Source: Harenicola maris | GTDB lineage: Bacteria; Pseudomonadota; Alphaproteobacteria; Rhodobacterales; Rhodobacteraceae | DNA: 64,000 nucleotides | NCBI GenBank assembly: GCA_018524345.1 | Contig: JADQAZ010000003.1 | Span: 620,001-684,000 of the forward strand | Reading direction: 5' to 3' | Part shown: one piece after another, positions 27,872 through 37,765 of the stretch | Position numbering within the stretch: the first letter of the stretch is position 1 | Layout: each line of letters opens with the position of its first letter | Position numbers and translations under genes: made by a program | Notes under the pieces: generated by a model | Databases searched by the model: none | What the model was told of the DNA's origin: nothing | What the model saw: the letters and a program-made list of their open reading frames with translations, nothing else

Positions 27872-28866
27872 TGGCCATGGCGCAGATGACTCAAACAGCA
27901 AAGATCTCGGTGGATTTGAAGGTCCTTGGCCCGATCCTAGCGCTGGTGGCCTTGATCATCGTCGGGGCTTTGCTGAACGGGAACTTCCTGAGTGCGGGGA
28001 ACATCAGCAATGTCCTGTCCCGCTCTGCCTTTATCGGGATTATTGCCGTGGGCATGACCTTTGTCATCACCTCCGGCGGGCTTGACCTGTCGGTCGGGTC
28101 GATGGCTGCCTTTATTGCCGGATTGATGATCCTTGTCATGAACGGGCTCTTGCCCAGCATGGGGGCGGGATGGCCCCTTGTGATGGTGGGGATGGTGACA
28201 GCGATTGTCGCGGGGACAGCGGCAGGTTTCATCAACGGGTTCCTGATCACGAATATGCGGATCGAGGCCTTTATCGTGACCTTGGGCACGATGGGTATCT
28301 ACCGGAGCCTTGTGACATGGCTTGCCGATGGGGGGACATTGTCCCTCGATTTCGGGATGCGATCGGTCATTCGCCCGATCTACTTCGATGGCATTCTTGG
28401 CGTGAGCTGGCCGATCCTTGTGTTTGCTCTTGTTGCAATCTGCGGCGAGGTGGTGATGCGGCGTGCGGCCTTTGGGCGGCATGCGGCGGCGGTTGGCTCC
28501 AACGATCAGGTGGCGCGGTATTCATCGGTCAACGTGAACCGCGTGCGCATGATGACCTATGTCATGCTGGGTGTCTTGGTCGGGATCGCGACCATCATGT
28601 ATGTTCCGCGGCTTGGCTCTGCCTCACCCAGCACAGGGGTGTTGTGGGAGCTGGAGGCGATTGCGGCGGTGATCATCGGCGGCACCATGCTCAAGGGGGG
28701 CTTCGGGCGCGTCTGGGGCACGGTTATCGGTGTCCTGATCCTGTCGCTGATCGACAATATCCTAAACCTGACGGACGGCGTCTCTCCCTATTTGAACGGG
28801 GCGATCCAAGGGGTGATCATCATCCTCGCCGTCATTCTGCAGCGAGACAAAAAAGCGGAGGGCTGA
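27871..28866 (+). CDS. Sugar ABC transporter permease (CUT2/RbsC class)
   Basis: 331-aa membrane protein with about nine to ten helices. The family motifs are GMTFVITSGGLDLSVGSM and AAVIIGGTMLKGGFGRVWGT. The first ATG overlaps the upstream TAA; a second possible start is MAQM two codons on. It forms the channel with the ATPase encoded just upstream. Confidence 0.93.
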   Translation: MAMAQMTQTAKISVDLKVLGPILALVALIIVGALLNGNFLSAGNISNVLSRSAFIGIIAVGMTFVITSGGLDLSVGSMAAFIAGLMILVMNGLLPSMGAGWPLVMVGMVTAIVAGTAAGFINGFLITNMRIEAFIVTLGTMGIYRSLVTWLADGGTLSLDFGMRSVIRPIYFDGILGVSWPILVFALVAICGEVVMRRAAFGRHAAAVGSNDQVARYSSVNVNRVRMMTYVMLGVLVGIATIMYVPRLGSASPSTGVLWELEAIAAVIIGGTMLKGGFGRVWGTVIGVLILSLIDNILNLTDGVSPYLNGAIQGVIIILAVILQRDKKAEG

Positions 28867-28912
28867 GGAGAACAAGCCCTTCATCACACATGGTCTATAG
28901 AGGAGAAAAGCC

Positions 28913-29857
28913 ATGAAATTTACAACAGTAACAGCGGCGGCAATGGTCGCGGCGCTTGCCGCACCGGCCTGGGCACAAGACACCAAAGTGATCGGCGTAT
29001 CGATACCCGCGGCGACACATGGCTGGGCCGGCGGTATGAACTTCCACGCGCAGGAGGCCGTGGACCGTTTGGAGGAGGTCTATCCCGGACTGGATTTTGT
29101 TCTGGCAACAGCCTCGGACGCAGCCAAGCAGGTGGACGATATCGAGGACATGCTCGCCACCCGCAATATCTCGGCTCTGGTCGTCCTTCCTTTTGAATCC
29201 GAGCCTTTGACCGGGCCGGTTCAGGCCGTCGCCGAAAGCGGCGCATGGGTGACTGTGGTTGACCGTGGCCTTGCCGTTGAGGGCATCGAGGATCTCTATG
29301 TCGCTGGCGACAATTCCGGCTTTGGCACGGTGTCGGGCGAATTCATGGTTTCGGCCATGCCCGAGGGCGGCGACATTGTAGTGTTCCGCGGCATCCCCAC
29401 AACCATCGACAACGAGCGTGTCGCCGGTTTTGAGGCTGCGATCGAAGGGTCGGGAATCAATGTTCTGGCGATGGAGCACGGCAACTGGAACCGTGATGAC
29501 AGCTTTACCGTCATGGAGGATTTCCTGTCCAAGTATGACAAGATCGATGCCGTCTGGGCATCAGACGATGACATGGCCATCGGGGTTCTTGCGGCGATTG
29601 AGGCCGCAGGCCGTGATGATATTCAGTTCGTTCTGGGCGGTGCCGGTATGAAAGAAATGATCGCCCGCACCCGCGACGGCGATGCCATGATCCCCGCAAA
29701 CGTCACATACCCGCCTGCAATGATCGCGACGGCCATTGAAATGACGGCCGTTGGCCTGACATCGACGGCGCCGGTGTCTGGGACATTTGTCATCGGGTCC
29801 GTTTTGGTGACACAGGAGAATGCGGCGGAATTCTACTACGCTGACAGCCCGTTCTAA
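28913..29857 (+). CDS. Sugar ABC transporter substrate-binding protein
   Basis: 314-aa periplasmic binding protein (peripla_BP_4) with a clear Sec signal peptide ending near PAWAQD (about residue 22). Sugar-contact stretches typical of the fold are visible (GVSIPAATHGWAGGM; VVLPFESEPL; WASDDDMAIG). GAGGAGAAAAGCC precedes the start. It is the last gene of the xylA-type operon, unlike the other importers here where the receptor comes first. Confidence 0.92.
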   Translation: MKFTTVTAAAMVAALAAPAWAQDTKVIGVSIPAATHGWAGGMNFHAQEAVDRLEEVYPGLDFVLATASDAAKQVDDIEDMLATRNISALVVLPFESEPLTGPVQAVAESGAWVTVVDRGLAVEGIEDLYVAGDNSGFGTVSGEFMVSAMPEGGDIVVFRGIPTTIDNERVAGFEAAIEGSGINVLAMEHGNWNRDDSFTVMEDFLSKYDKIDAVWASDDDMAIGVLAAIEAAGRDDIQFVLGGAGMKEMIARTRDGDAMIPANVTYPPAMIATAIEMTAVGLTSTAPVSGTFVIGSVLVTQENAAEFYYADSPF

Positions 29858-29864
29858 GGGCGGC

Positions 29865-29897
29865 GCGTTGCGGGGGCTTTGCTGCGCCCCGCAACGC
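29865..29897 (+). terminator. Hairpin at the end of the sugar operon
   Basis: An 11-bp perfect stem GCGTTGCGGGG / CCCCGCAACGC (29865-29875 / 29887-29897), eight bases after the receptor stop and before the convergent amidase gene. No real T-run follows; it may act with Rho or as a 3' end protector. Confidence 0.6.
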
Positions 29898-29910
29898 CAC
29901 TCTAGGGGCC

Positions 29911-31578
29911 TTAGCTAGGAAATGTAGGGCGCTCCGATGTACAGCCAAGCGCGGCCTCGAGGCTTTGGCCAAAGTTAAGAAGAGTGCCTTCTTCAAAGAG
30001 TTTGCCCCAAAGCGATATACCCTGCGGCACGCGGAAGATTTCGCCGTCCTGCTCGGACGCAGGGATTTGGACTTTGCCGCCCCCAAAGGTGCCCGGGGTG
30101 CGTGTGGCGCTGCCAAAGAAGCCGACAGGCAGGTGCAGGCAGGGGTGGCCGGTGAAGTTGCTGGCAACGAGCATCGGGCCTGTGTTGAAGGGGCCGATGA
30201 GCACGTCGATGTCACGGAACATCTCATCAAGGGCCTGCATGACGCGATAGCGCAGCCGATCCAGCTGGATATGATCGACAGCCGAGAGAAAACGCGCACG
30301 GCGAAAGATGTTGGGCCATGCGGCGGCATCTTGCCATGTCAGGGTATCGTCGCTCCCGTCGAGGGTAAGATCCTCGAAGGCGGCGGCGGCCTCGGCATAC
30401 ATGATGTTCATCAGGGACGGGTAGGGTAGGTCGGGCAAGGAGACCTCTCGCACTTCTGTGCAGAAAGCCTTTGCGGCCTCCAGCGCAGCATGGTCAAGGG
30501 CGGTGGCCTCATCGTCGAAGGCCTGCGGCAGGTAGCCTAGGCGTAGGCCTGTGGTGTCTGCGGCAGCATTAAAGTGCAAAGGGGCTTGTATCGACGCGGC
30601 GTCCTCGGGGCTGGCTCCGTTGATGGCCGCGAGGACCATGGCGGTGTCCTCGACCGAGCGGCAGATCGGGCCGGTCTTGTCCATTGACCAGCATAGGGCC
30701 ATGGCCCCGCCGCGGGGCACGCGGCCAAAGGTGGGTCGTAGGCCCGTGGTGCCGCAACGCTGGCTCGGGGATGTGATCGATCCAAGGGTTTCGGTGCCGA
30801 TCGAAAAGGCGCAAAGTCCTGCGGCAGTTGCGGAAGCGGAGCCCGCACTGGAGCCGCTGGACCCCTCGTTCAGGTTCCAAGGGTTACGACAGCGGCCGTC
30901 ATACCAAAGATCCCCATAAGCCAGGGCGCCAACCGCGGACTTGCCAAGAAGGATCGCGCCCGCATCGCGCAGGCGCTTCACCACGGTGGCGTCGCTGTCT
31001 GGAATGCGGTTTTGGAAAGGTTCAGCGCCCCAGCCAGTCGTGATCCCTTTGGTGTCAAAGAGGTCCTTGACCAGATAGGGGATACCGTGGAGCGGGCCAA
31101 GGTATTGGCCAGCTTTCAGCTTCTCGTCGGCCCTATCAGCCTCGGCTTTGGCGAGGTCCTCGGTCAACTCTGCGATACAGTTCAGCTTTGGCGCGAGTAG
31201 GGAAATCCGGACAAGGTAGATATCGCAAAGATGGCGGCAGCTGAGCTGGCCGGATTTGATCCATGCTGACAAACGCGAAACAGGCGCAAAGGCGATGTCG
31301 TCTTCGTCATCGGGCAGGGGGGCGGGGGAGCCGTCCGACCAAGCGAGGACATCCGCGCCTTGGGGCATTTCAAAGCCCGGCAACCGCGGGTCGAAACGGC
31401 AGGCAGGTGCCTCCGCGTTGGCAAAGCTGAGGCTGCGTAGGCTGGTCGCCGCAGCGATCTGGCCGTCGAATGTGTCCAGCATCAACTCGCGCTCCTGCGC
31501 GGTATAGGCGATGCCCATTAGGGCTTCGGCGCTGGCGATGTCTTCGGTGGTTAGCGGGCGTTTGGGGGGGGTGCTCAT
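29911..31578 (-). CDS. Amidase signature family hydrolase
   Basis: 555-aa amidase. The Ser-cisSer-Lys triad is visible: Lys in YLVKDLFDTKG, the serine-rich GSSGSSAGSA motif, and the nucleophile region GTETLGSITSPS. An N-terminal extension of about 80 residues precedes the core. It overlaps the upstream ATPase gene by four bases and is the last gene of the leftward ABC operon, so it probably cleaves an amide bond in the imported compound in the cytoplasm. It is not GatA: no gatB or gatC is near. Confidence 0.88.
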   Translation of the reverse strand: MSTPPKRPLTTEDIASAEALMGIAYTAQERELMLDTFDGQIAAATSLRSLSFANAEAPACRFDPRLPGFEMPQGADVLAWSDGSPAPLPDDEDDIAFAPVSRLSAWIKSGQLSCRHLCDIYLVRISLLAPKLNCIAELTEDLAKAEADRADEKLKAGQYLGPLHGIPYLVKDLFDTKGITTGWGAEPFQNRIPDSDATVVKRLRDAGAILLGKSAVGALAYGDLWYDGRCRNPWNLNEGSSGSSAGSASATAAGLCAFSIGTETLGSITSPSQRCGTTGLRPTFGRVPRGGAMALCWSMDKTGPICRSVEDTAMVLAAINGASPEDAASIQAPLHFNAAADTTGLRLGYLPQAFDDEATALDHAALEAAKAFCTEVREVSLPDLPYPSLMNIMYAEAAAAFEDLTLDGSDDTLTWQDAAAWPNIFRRARFLSAVDHIQLDRLRYRVMQALDEMFRDIDVLIGPFNTGPMLVASNFTGHPCLHLPVGFFGSATRTPGTFGGGKVQIPASEQDGEIFRVPQGISLWGKLFEEGTLLNFGQSLEAALGCTSERPTFPS

Positions 31579-32600
31579 GCGGTTTGCTTTTGTTCAATGG
31601 GGGCGTGGATATCCGCGAGGTTGTGGCAGCGGGCGATGTGGCCCGGGGAGATTTCCTGCATTTCCGGTTCCGGCCCCACACGGCAGCGGTCGGTGACATG
31701 TGCGCAGCGGCTTTGGAAACGGCAGCCTTGGGGAAGGTTGGCAGGGTCGGGGAGGTCCCCCTCCAGCAAGATGCGTTTTCGCGCGATTGTAGGGTCGGGC
31801 AGCGGCAGCGCCGAGAGCAGGGCGATGGAATAGGGATGCTGCGGATTGGCGTAGAAGGCTTCGTTATCCGCGAGCTCCACAATCTGGCCCATATACATTA
31901 CCGCGACCCTGTCGGCGACGTGTTGAACGACGCTGAGGTCATGGCTGATGAAAAGGTAGGTCAGGTCGAGCCTTTTTTGCAGATCTTCCAACAAGTTGAT
32001 AATCTGGGCCTGAATGGAGACATCCAGAGCGGAGACAGGCTCGTCGAGGATCAGGAGCTTTGGGTCGAGCGCCAGAGCGCGGGCGATGCCGATGCGCTGT
32101 CGCTGGCCGCCGGAGAACTCGTGCGGGTATCTGTCGGCAAATTCGCGGCGCAGTCCCACGGTTTCGAGCAGGTCAAGCACCTTGTCACGGCGCGATGCGC
32201 GTGTGCCGATTTTCTGGATCACCAGCGGTTCGGCGATGAGGTTAAAGGCCGTCATGCGCGGGTTGAGCGAAGCAGAAGGGTCCTGAAACACGCTTTGGAT
32301 ATCGGCGCGTAGGGCCAGAAGGGCCTTGCGGTCGATATCGATGATGTCGCGTCCCTCAAACAGAATTTCCCCATCGGTTGCAGGCAAAAGGCGCGAGACA
32401 ACGCGGCCCAAAGTCGACTTGCCGCAGCCACTCTCTCCAACGAGGCCGAGGGTTTCGCCAGCTGTGACGTTGAAGGTGACACCATCGACGGCCCGCAGGT
32501 GACCGGACTTGCCCGACAGCAGGCTGTTCTTGACGTCGAAATAGCGTTTCAGGTCGCTGACCTGCAACAGCGGGGCGGGGGCTTGGCTTGGTTGGCTCAT
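31575..32600 (-). CDS. Oligopeptide/dipeptide-type ABC transporter ATP-binding protein (DppF/OppF)
   Basis: 341-aa ATPase with Walker [10 protein letters not shown], signature [15 protein letters not shown] and Walker [12 protein letters not shown]. The C-terminal oligopeptide extension carries the four-cysteine type pattern ([15 protein letters not shown]). It overlaps both neighbours by four bases. It is the second ATPase of the pair with the gene at 32597. Confidence 0.93.
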   Translation of the reverse strand: MSQPSQAPAPLLQVSDLKRYFDVKNSLLSGKSGHLRAVDGVTFNVTAGETLGLVGESGCGKSTLGRVVSRLLPATDGEILFEGRDIIDIDRKALLALRADIQSVFQDPSASLNPRMTAFNLIAEPLVIQKIGTRASRRDKVLDLLETVGLRREFADRYPHEFSGGQRQRIGIARALALDPKLLILDEPVSALDVSIQAQIINLLEDLQKRLDLTYLFISHDLSVVQHVADRVAVMYMGQIVELADNEAFYANPQHPYSIALLSALPLPDPTIARKRILLEGDLPDPANLPQGCRFQSRCAHVTDRCRVGPEPEMQEISPGHIARCHNLADIHAPIEQKQTA

Positions 32601-33625
32601 TTTGGGGGCTCCGGGTGGTGTAGCCAGCAGCGGACCTTGCGGGTGCTATTCGGCATCGTTTGCAATGGGGGGTCTGCCAGAGCGCAGGCACTATGAGCAG
32701 CGGCGCATCTGTCGCGGAAGCGGCAACCTGTGGGCAGGTGCAGCAGGTTGGGAACGATCCCGGGGATCGCCTTGAGGGACTGTCCGCGCGATTTCTTGCG
32801 CGGGATGCTGTCAAGGAGGCCCTGTGTGTAGGGATGCAGGGGGCTGTCGAAAAGCTCCTCCACCGTGGCTTCCTCCATCACGACGCCCGCATACATCACG
32901 GCGACCTTCTGTGCCATTTCCGCAATAACGCCCATGTCATGGGTGATCAGCATGACGGCGGCGCCGTCCTCTTCCTTGAGCTGCACCATCAGGTCGAGGA
33001 TCTGCGCCTGCACCGTGACATCGAGCGCAGTGGTGGGCTCATCGGCGAAGAGCAGGCTGGGCGCACAGGCCATGGCCATGGCGATCATCACCCTTTGGCG
33101 CATGCCTCCGGAGAGCTGATGCGGAAACTCGCGCGCACGTTTCGCGGGGGAGGCAATGCCGACGCGGTCCAGCAGGTGGATGGCGCGCTCCCAAGCCTCG
33201 GTTCGGGTCATCTCGCGGTGAATCTGCAGGACCTCGGCGATTTGCCAGCCAATGCGAAACACCGGATTGAGGGAGGTCATCGGCTCCTGAAAAATCATGG
33301 AGATTTGACCACCGCGGATTTTGCGCATCTCGGCGGGCGTCTTGTCGAGAAGGTTTGCCTCGTCCTTGAACCTGACGGTGCCGCCGGTAACACGGCCCGG
33401 CTTTTTGATCAGGCCCATGATGGACAGGGCGGTGACGGATTTGCCGGAGCCGCTTTCGCCGACGATTCCGAAGACTTCGCCGGGTTGGAGCGAGAGGGAG
33501 ACGCCGTCAACGGCGCTTAAGGTGCCGGCATAGGTGGCGAACTCTGTGCTCAGGTTCGAGACCTCGAGCAGGGGGGCGTTGGCGTTTTTGGCTGCGGTTT
33601 TTGGGGCGTGCATAAGAGTATCCAT
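32597..33625 (-). CDS. Oligopeptide/dipeptide-type ABC transporter ATP-binding protein (DppD/OppD)
   Basis: About 342 aa. Walker A is GESGSGKSV, the signature is [15 protein letters not shown], Walker B is [11 protein letters not shown], and a C-terminal cysteine-rich tail [15 protein letters not shown] is present. I prefer the start at 33625 (MDTLMHAP); MHAP at 33613 is possible. It is the first of two ATPases in the operon. Confidence 0.92.
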   Translation of the reverse strand: MDTLMHAPKTAAKNANAPLLEVSNLSTEFATYAGTLSAVDGVSLSLQPGEVFGIVGESGSGKSVTALSIMGLIKKPGRVTGGTVRFKDEANLLDKTPAEMRKIRGGQISMIFQEPMTSLNPVFRIGWQIAEVLQIHREMTRTEAWERAIHLLDRVGIASPAKRAREFPHQLSGGMRQRVMIAMAMACAPSLLFADEPTTALDVTVQAQILDLMVQLKEEDGAAVMLITHDMGVIAEMAQKVAVMYAGVVMEEATVEELFDSPLHPYTQGLLDSIPRKKSRGQSLKAIPGIVPNLLHLPTGCRFRDRCAAAHSACALADPPLQTMPNSTRKVRCWLHHPEPPK

Positions 33626-33626
33626 G

Positions 33627-34511
33627 TTAGTCTCGCATCCGCGGATCGAGCGCGTCCCGAAGTCCGTCACCGAGCAGGTTGAATCCCAGAACCGTCAGGA
33701 AAATCGCAAGGCCGGGCAGGTAGGATGTATGGGGCGCGGAAGAGAGATATTGCCGCCCGCTGGCGAGCATAGTGCCCCAGTCTGAGGTGGGCGGCTGCAC
33801 GCCGAGGCCAAGGAAAGACAGGGCGGCTGCAGCGGTGATCATGAAGCCGAGGTTGATGGTTGTGGCCACGACGAGGGTCGGCAGCGAGTTCAGCAGGATA
33901 TGGCGGAACAGGATGCGGCTGTGGCCTGCGCCCATGCCCTTGGCGGCAAGGACATAGTCGGCCTCGCGCAGGGATAGGGTGGAGCCACGGATGATGCGCG
34001 CAAAGAAGGGCACATTGACGAGGGCAATCGCAAGCATACCGTTGAGCAGGCCGGGCCCGAGGATGGCGATGACCGTCAGGGCAAGCAGGAAGTAGGGGAA
34101 GGCCATAAGCACGTCGATACCGCGGGAGATCACCGTATCTGTCCAGCCAAGGAAATACCCCGACACGAGGCCCAAAAAGGTGCCCGCGATCATCGCGATC
34201 AGCGTCGCCGCGATAGAGACCAGAAGCGTAATCCGCCCGCCCCAGAACATGCGGGACAGGATATCGCGGCCAAGTTCGTCAGTGCCGAGCAGATGGCCTG
34301 GCGCACCGATGGGTGCAAGGCGGGAGGAGGCGTCGACGGCGTCGGGGTCTTGCAGGGGCAGGAAGGGTGCGCTGATGGCCATGAAGACGGCAAGCAGGAC
34401 AAGCACGCCGCCAAACAGGGAGAGCCGGTTCTTCTTGAGCCGCGCAAAGAGGGACTCTCGGGCCGAGACTGGCGCGACTGCACCCGAGTCCAGGGAGGAT
34501 ACTGTTGTCAT
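33627..34511 (-). CDS. Peptide-type ABC transporter permease (DppC/OppC)
   Basis: About 294-aa inner-membrane permease. The N-terminal OppC_N helix (LFGGVLVLLAVFMAISAPFL) is followed by the BPD_transp_1 domain with the EAA loop (READYVLAAKGMGAG). The start is uncertain: ATG at 34511 or a GTG at about 34526. Upstream ATG codons would overlap dppB more deeply. Confidence 0.9.
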   Translation of the reverse strand: MTTVSSLDSGAVAPVSARESLFARLKKNRLSLFGGVLVLLAVFMAISAPFLPLQDPDAVDASSRLAPIGAPGHLLGTDELGRDILSRMFWGGRITLLVSIAATLIAMIAGTFLGLVSGYFLGWTDTVISRGIDVLMAFPYFLLALTVIAILGPGLLNGMLAIALVNVPFFARIIRGSTLSLREADYVLAAKGMGAGHSRILFRHILLNSLPTLVVATTINLGFMITAAAALSFLGLGVQPPTSDWGTMLASGRQYLSSAPHTSYLPGLAIFLTVLGFNLLGDGLRDALDPRMRD

Positions 34512-34527
34512 TGTTTTTGTGCTCACG

Positions 34528-35475
34528 TCAGGAATAGCGGATGCGCGGGTCAAGCCAGGCATAGATCAGATCGACGGCGAGATTGATGAAGACAAAGCTC
34601 ATCGCGATGATCAGGACGCCGCCTTGAACTGTGGGATAGTCGCGGGCCTGAATGGCGCGGACCATCATTTGCCCAAGGCCGGGCCAAGAGAAGACGGCCT
34701 CTGTGATGACAGAGCCGCCAAGCAGGTAGCCGATCTGCATGCCCAGAACCGTAACGATGGTGATGGAGGCATTGCGCAGAGCGTGGATCCAGACGACCTT
34801 GTCCTCGCTGACCCCTTTGGCGCGGGCGGTGCGGATGAAATCCTGCTGGATGACCTCCAGCATTGCGGAGCGGGTGATGCGGGCAAGGATCGCGGCGGAG
34901 ACCGCACCCAATGTAACGGCTGGCATCAGCAGGTGCCGCATGAGATCGAAAAAGTCGCCGCCTCTTGCCGGATACATTCCCGACGATGGGAGAACCTGAA
35001 AGCCCATGGCAAAAATCAGGATTGCGGCTATGCCGGTGAAAAAGGTGGGCATGCTTATTCCCGCTAGGGCGACAAGCATCGCGGCGGAGTCGAAGACGGT
35101 TTGATGGAACTTTGCCGCCAAAATCCCGATCCCGATTCCGAAGACGACCGCAAAGGCGAGGGCGCCTGCCGTCAGGATAAGGGTGTTTTTGAAGCGTTTC
35201 ATAACCTCCGGCAGAACCGCGCGGTTCAGCACCACAGAGCGGCCGAAATCACCTTGGACAATGCGCCCGGCCCATGCGCCGTATTGAACAATCAGGGGAC
35301 GGTTGAGGCCCATGTCCTCGCGCAGGTCCTCGACCGCCTCGGGTGTGGCATCGGGGCCAAGCAGCAGATCGGCTGGATCGCCTGGCGCCAGGTGGAGCAT
35401 CGAGAAGACCAGGATAGAGATGCCAAACAATACGGGTATCGTCTGGGCCAGCCTCTTGAGGAGGTAGTTCCGCAT
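34528..35475 (-). CDS. Peptide-type ABC transporter permease (DppB/OppB)
   Basis: 315-aa permease with six helices. The N-terminus is family-typical (LLKRLAQTIPVLFGISILVF) and the EAA loop reads DFIRTARAKGVSEDKV. It is the first permease after the receptor gene, from which a hairpin at 35513-35540 separates it. Confidence 0.93.
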   Translation of the reverse strand: MRNYLLKRLAQTIPVLFGISILVFSMLHLAPGDPADLLLGPDATPEAVEDLREDMGLNRPLIVQYGAWAGRIVQGDFGRSVVLNRAVLPEVMKRFKNTLILTAGALAFAVVFGIGIGILAAKFHQTVFDSAAMLVALAGISMPTFFTGIAAILIFAMGFQVLPSSGMYPARGGDFFDLMRHLLMPAVTLGAVSAAILARITRSAMLEVIQQDFIRTARAKGVSEDKVVWIHALRNASITIVTVLGMQIGYLLGGSVITEAVFSWPGLGQMMVRAIQARDYPTVQGGVLIIAMSFVFINLAVDLIYAWLDPRIRYS

Positions 35476-35512
35476 TCAAAAGATCCTTGCTTTTAGAACA
35501 GCTGGGATGGGT

Positions 35513-35540
35513 GACAGGGCAGCACGCGGGCCGCCCTGTC
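35513..35540 (-). promoter_or_regulatory. Intercistronic hairpin between receptor and first permease
   Basis: An 8-bp perfect stem GACAGGGC / GCCCTGTC (35513-35520 / 35533-35540) with a GC-rich 12-nt loop, midway in the 94-bp gap between the two genes. It lacks a T-run. Confidence 0.6.
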
Positions 35541-35569
35541 GCCATGGAGGGTTTTTAAAGGAGCTAAGA

Positions 35570-37135
35570 TCAGTCTTCGTAGCTCGCGCCTTCGACAACG
35601 AGATCGAAGTTTGGCGAAACGAGGAAGTTCTTCAACTTGGTCGTATGCGCGATGATCTGGTTGCCGTGATCGACAAAGATCCAAGGCGCATCCTCTGCGA
35701 TCAAGGCCTGCGCCTCGAGGTAGAGTTCCCGGCGCTCATCCGGATCGCTGAGCCTTTGCGCAGTGGAAACCAGCTCGTCCACACGTTCGTTCTTGTAGGA
35801 ACCAGCGTTCCATCCGGGGGGGAAGTTGGAAGAGTTGAGCAAGTTGTTGAGCACGATGTCGGGGTCGCCGATTGGCGGGTTCCAGGACATCTGTGCCATC
35901 ATCGGGCTTTCGCGGTAGGCCGTCAGGTAGGCGCCCCATTCCATGGTCTTGATCTGGCAATCAATACCAACGGCAGAAAGGTTCGCCTGAATATATGTGC
36001 CCATTTCGATCGGGGCCTGCATGCCCGATCCGCTTTCAGGAACCATGAATTCACAGCCGCCAAAGCCGTCGGGGTAGCCCGCCTCGGCAAGGAACTCCTT
36101 GGCCTTTTCAGGGTCATAGTCGTATTTGCGCACGTCTTTGTTTTGCAGGTCGCCATAGCCTGCGGACAGTGGTCCGGAGGAGACAGTCGCCGTGCCTTGC
36201 AGGATGTCGTTGACGATGCCCTCTTTGTCGACGGCGTAGTTCATCGCCTGGCGGACCAGCACATTGTCAAAGGGTGGATCGGACAGCTGGGTGTTCAGGG
36301 CCACAAACCACACATGGGCGCTTGCACCTTGCTGCAGTTCAATGTCAGGGTTCTCTTCGAGCTCGGTAAGGCTGTCGAAGGGGACATCGATGGTCAGGTC
36401 AATCTCGCCGGTTGTCAGCGCGCTGAGGCGTGCAACGGGTTCGAGGATTGGCACGTAGATGAGTTTTTCGATCTCGGGCGCTGTGCCGTAGTAATCGGGA
36501 TTGACGGTGAGCGTCGCACGGATGCCGGGCTCCCACTCTTCAAGCATATAGGGGCCTGTGCCAGCCGGGAATTGCCCCACATCGTCGCCATGCGCCTTGA
36601 GGGCAGCGGGGCTTACGATCTTGACGGTCATGCCAGCAAGGCGGGCAAGGAAAGGACCACTTGGTTGTTTGAGTGTGATCTTCAAAGTGAGGTCATCAAC
36701 GGCCTCGATCGTGTCCACCGGCCCAAGGTAGGAGGGCGCGCCGCGGTAGGTGAGTGAGCCGTGGGCAGGGTGGTTTTCGTCTGTTTGACGCTCAAAGCTG
36801 TATTTGACGGCTTCGGCATTGAAATCGGTGCCATCGTGGAACTTTACGCCTTCGCGGAGCTTGAAGGTATAGACGAGACCGTCTTCGGAAATTTCCCAGC
36901 TTTCTGCGAGGCGGGGTTCGAGGTCGTATGTGCCATATTTAAGGCCGACCAGACCTTCGTAGATGCGGTGTACAACGCGGGAGGTGTTCAAATCGCTAAT
37001 CTGCGTGGGATCGAAAGTGACCGGTTCGGCTTGCAAGCCGATAACGATGGTTTCGTCCGCTAAAGCGGGTGCTGCGGCGCCAAAAAAGGCCGCTGTCGCA
37101 AGGAGGGCCCCTGCGCCAGAATTCCAGATCTTCAT
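35570..37135 (-). CDS. Peptide/opine-type ABC transporter substrate-binding protein
   Basis: 521-aa SBP_bac_5 receptor with a signal peptide (cleavage near PALADET, residue 26). Characteristic segments are HRIYEGLVGLKYGTYDLEPRLAESWE, shown here in part as LVGLKYGTYDLEPRLAES, and VKFHDGTDFNAEAVKYSFER. It is the first gene of the leftward receptor-permease-permease-ATPase-ATPase-amidase operon. The ligand is unknown; the amidase suggests an amide such as a peptide, N-acyl compound or opine. Confidence 0.92.
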   Translation of the reverse strand: MKIWNSGAGALLATAAFFGAAAPALADETIVIGLQAEPVTFDPTQISDLNTSRVVHRIYEGLVGLKYGTYDLEPRLAESWEISEDGLVYTFKLREGVKFHDGTDFNAEAVKYSFERQTDENHPAHGSLTYRGAPSYLGPVDTIEAVDDLTLKITLKQPSGPFLARLAGMTVKIVSPAALKAHGDDVGQFPAGTGPYMLEEWEPGIRATLTVNPDYYGTAPEIEKLIYVPILEPVARLSALTTGEIDLTIDVPFDSLTELEENPDIELQQGASAHVWFVALNTQLSDPPFDNVLVRQAMNYAVDKEGIVNDILQGTATVSSGPLSAGYGDLQNKDVRKYDYDPEKAKEFLAEAGYPDGFGGCEFMVPESGSGMQAPIEMGTYIQANLSAVGIDCQIKTMEWGAYLTAYRESPMMAQMSWNPPIGDPDIVLNNLLNSSNFPPGWNAGSYKNERVDELVSTAQRLSDPDERRELYLEAQALIAEDAPWIFVDHGNQIIAHTTKLKNFLVSPNFDLVVEGASYED

Positions 37136-37660
37136 ATAATGTATCCCCTTTGGTGTTGACCGTAAGTAATTGTTAAATCACCGGTATTTAGCGTGTGCCT
37201 CTCTGCAGGCAGGTTTAAGGCTGGCAAATGGTTTTCAGGCTGTCAAAGGTTTCATGGCTGATTTCTGTCGGCCGGATGGCGGGTATTTTGACCTATTAGG
37301 CGTCGATTTCGGGAGTTTGGGTCAATTTTTTCCCAAATATCTGAGTTATTTGGGCTTTCTGGGGAAGTTATCCACCAGTGGCGCACGTTTCGTGGACGCA
37401 CTCCTCCAAAACCATTTCCTATTGGAAAAAGGATGTAGAGAGGGCGTTTTTAGTGAGCGCTCAAAATTTGATGGTGTTTGCGTAAGTTTTGGGCGGCAGT
37501 TTAAGGCTTTGAGACCTAAATTGTATCCATTTATGGCATGGGGAGTGTCAGTATGCGCCCCTGTCCTGACGCAAGCGGTGTCAGCGCAGGATGTTCGGCT
37601 GACCGTCTTAAGGTGCTCAAGTTTCGCTTGAAGCCGTTTCGAAGTGCTGTCAAAGATGCG
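37136..37660. other. Intergenic region upstream of the TPP riboswitch
   Basis: About 525 bp between the divergent receptor gene and the thiamine leader. It is lower in GC with several T-runs (for example near 37325) and no frame with convincing codon use; the open frame 37170-37631 shows no recognisable domain. It probably contains the two divergent promoters. Confidence 0.5.
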
Positions 37661-37750
37661 GGACCACAGGGGAGCCGCGTCATGCCGCGGCTGAGATGCG
37701 GGCGCATGCCTTCGGACCCTTAAAGCTGATCTGGATAATGCCAGCGTAGC
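37661..37750 (+). promoter_or_regulatory. TPP (THI-box) riboswitch
   Basis: Conserved thiamine pyrophosphate aptamer elements occur in order: CAGGGGAGCC, GGCTGAGATG (37689-37698), GGACCCTT, and CTGATCTGGATAATGCCAGC (37726-37745). The strong ribosome-binding site AAGGAGG (37751-37757) directly follows, nine bases from the ykoF-like ATG. Ligand binding would therefore most likely block translation initiation. Confidence 0.93.
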
Positions 37751-37765
37751 AAGGAGGACATATCA

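Noticed and set aside
35507-36757. A plus-strand open frame of 416 codons opposite the peptide receptor gene
   Set aside because: Antisense to a complete SBP_bac_5 gene; no recognisable domain.
37170-37631. A 153-codon frame upstream of the TPP riboswitch
   Set aside because: It has no convincing ribosome-binding site, no family resemblance, mixed codon use, and runs up to the riboswitch leader.
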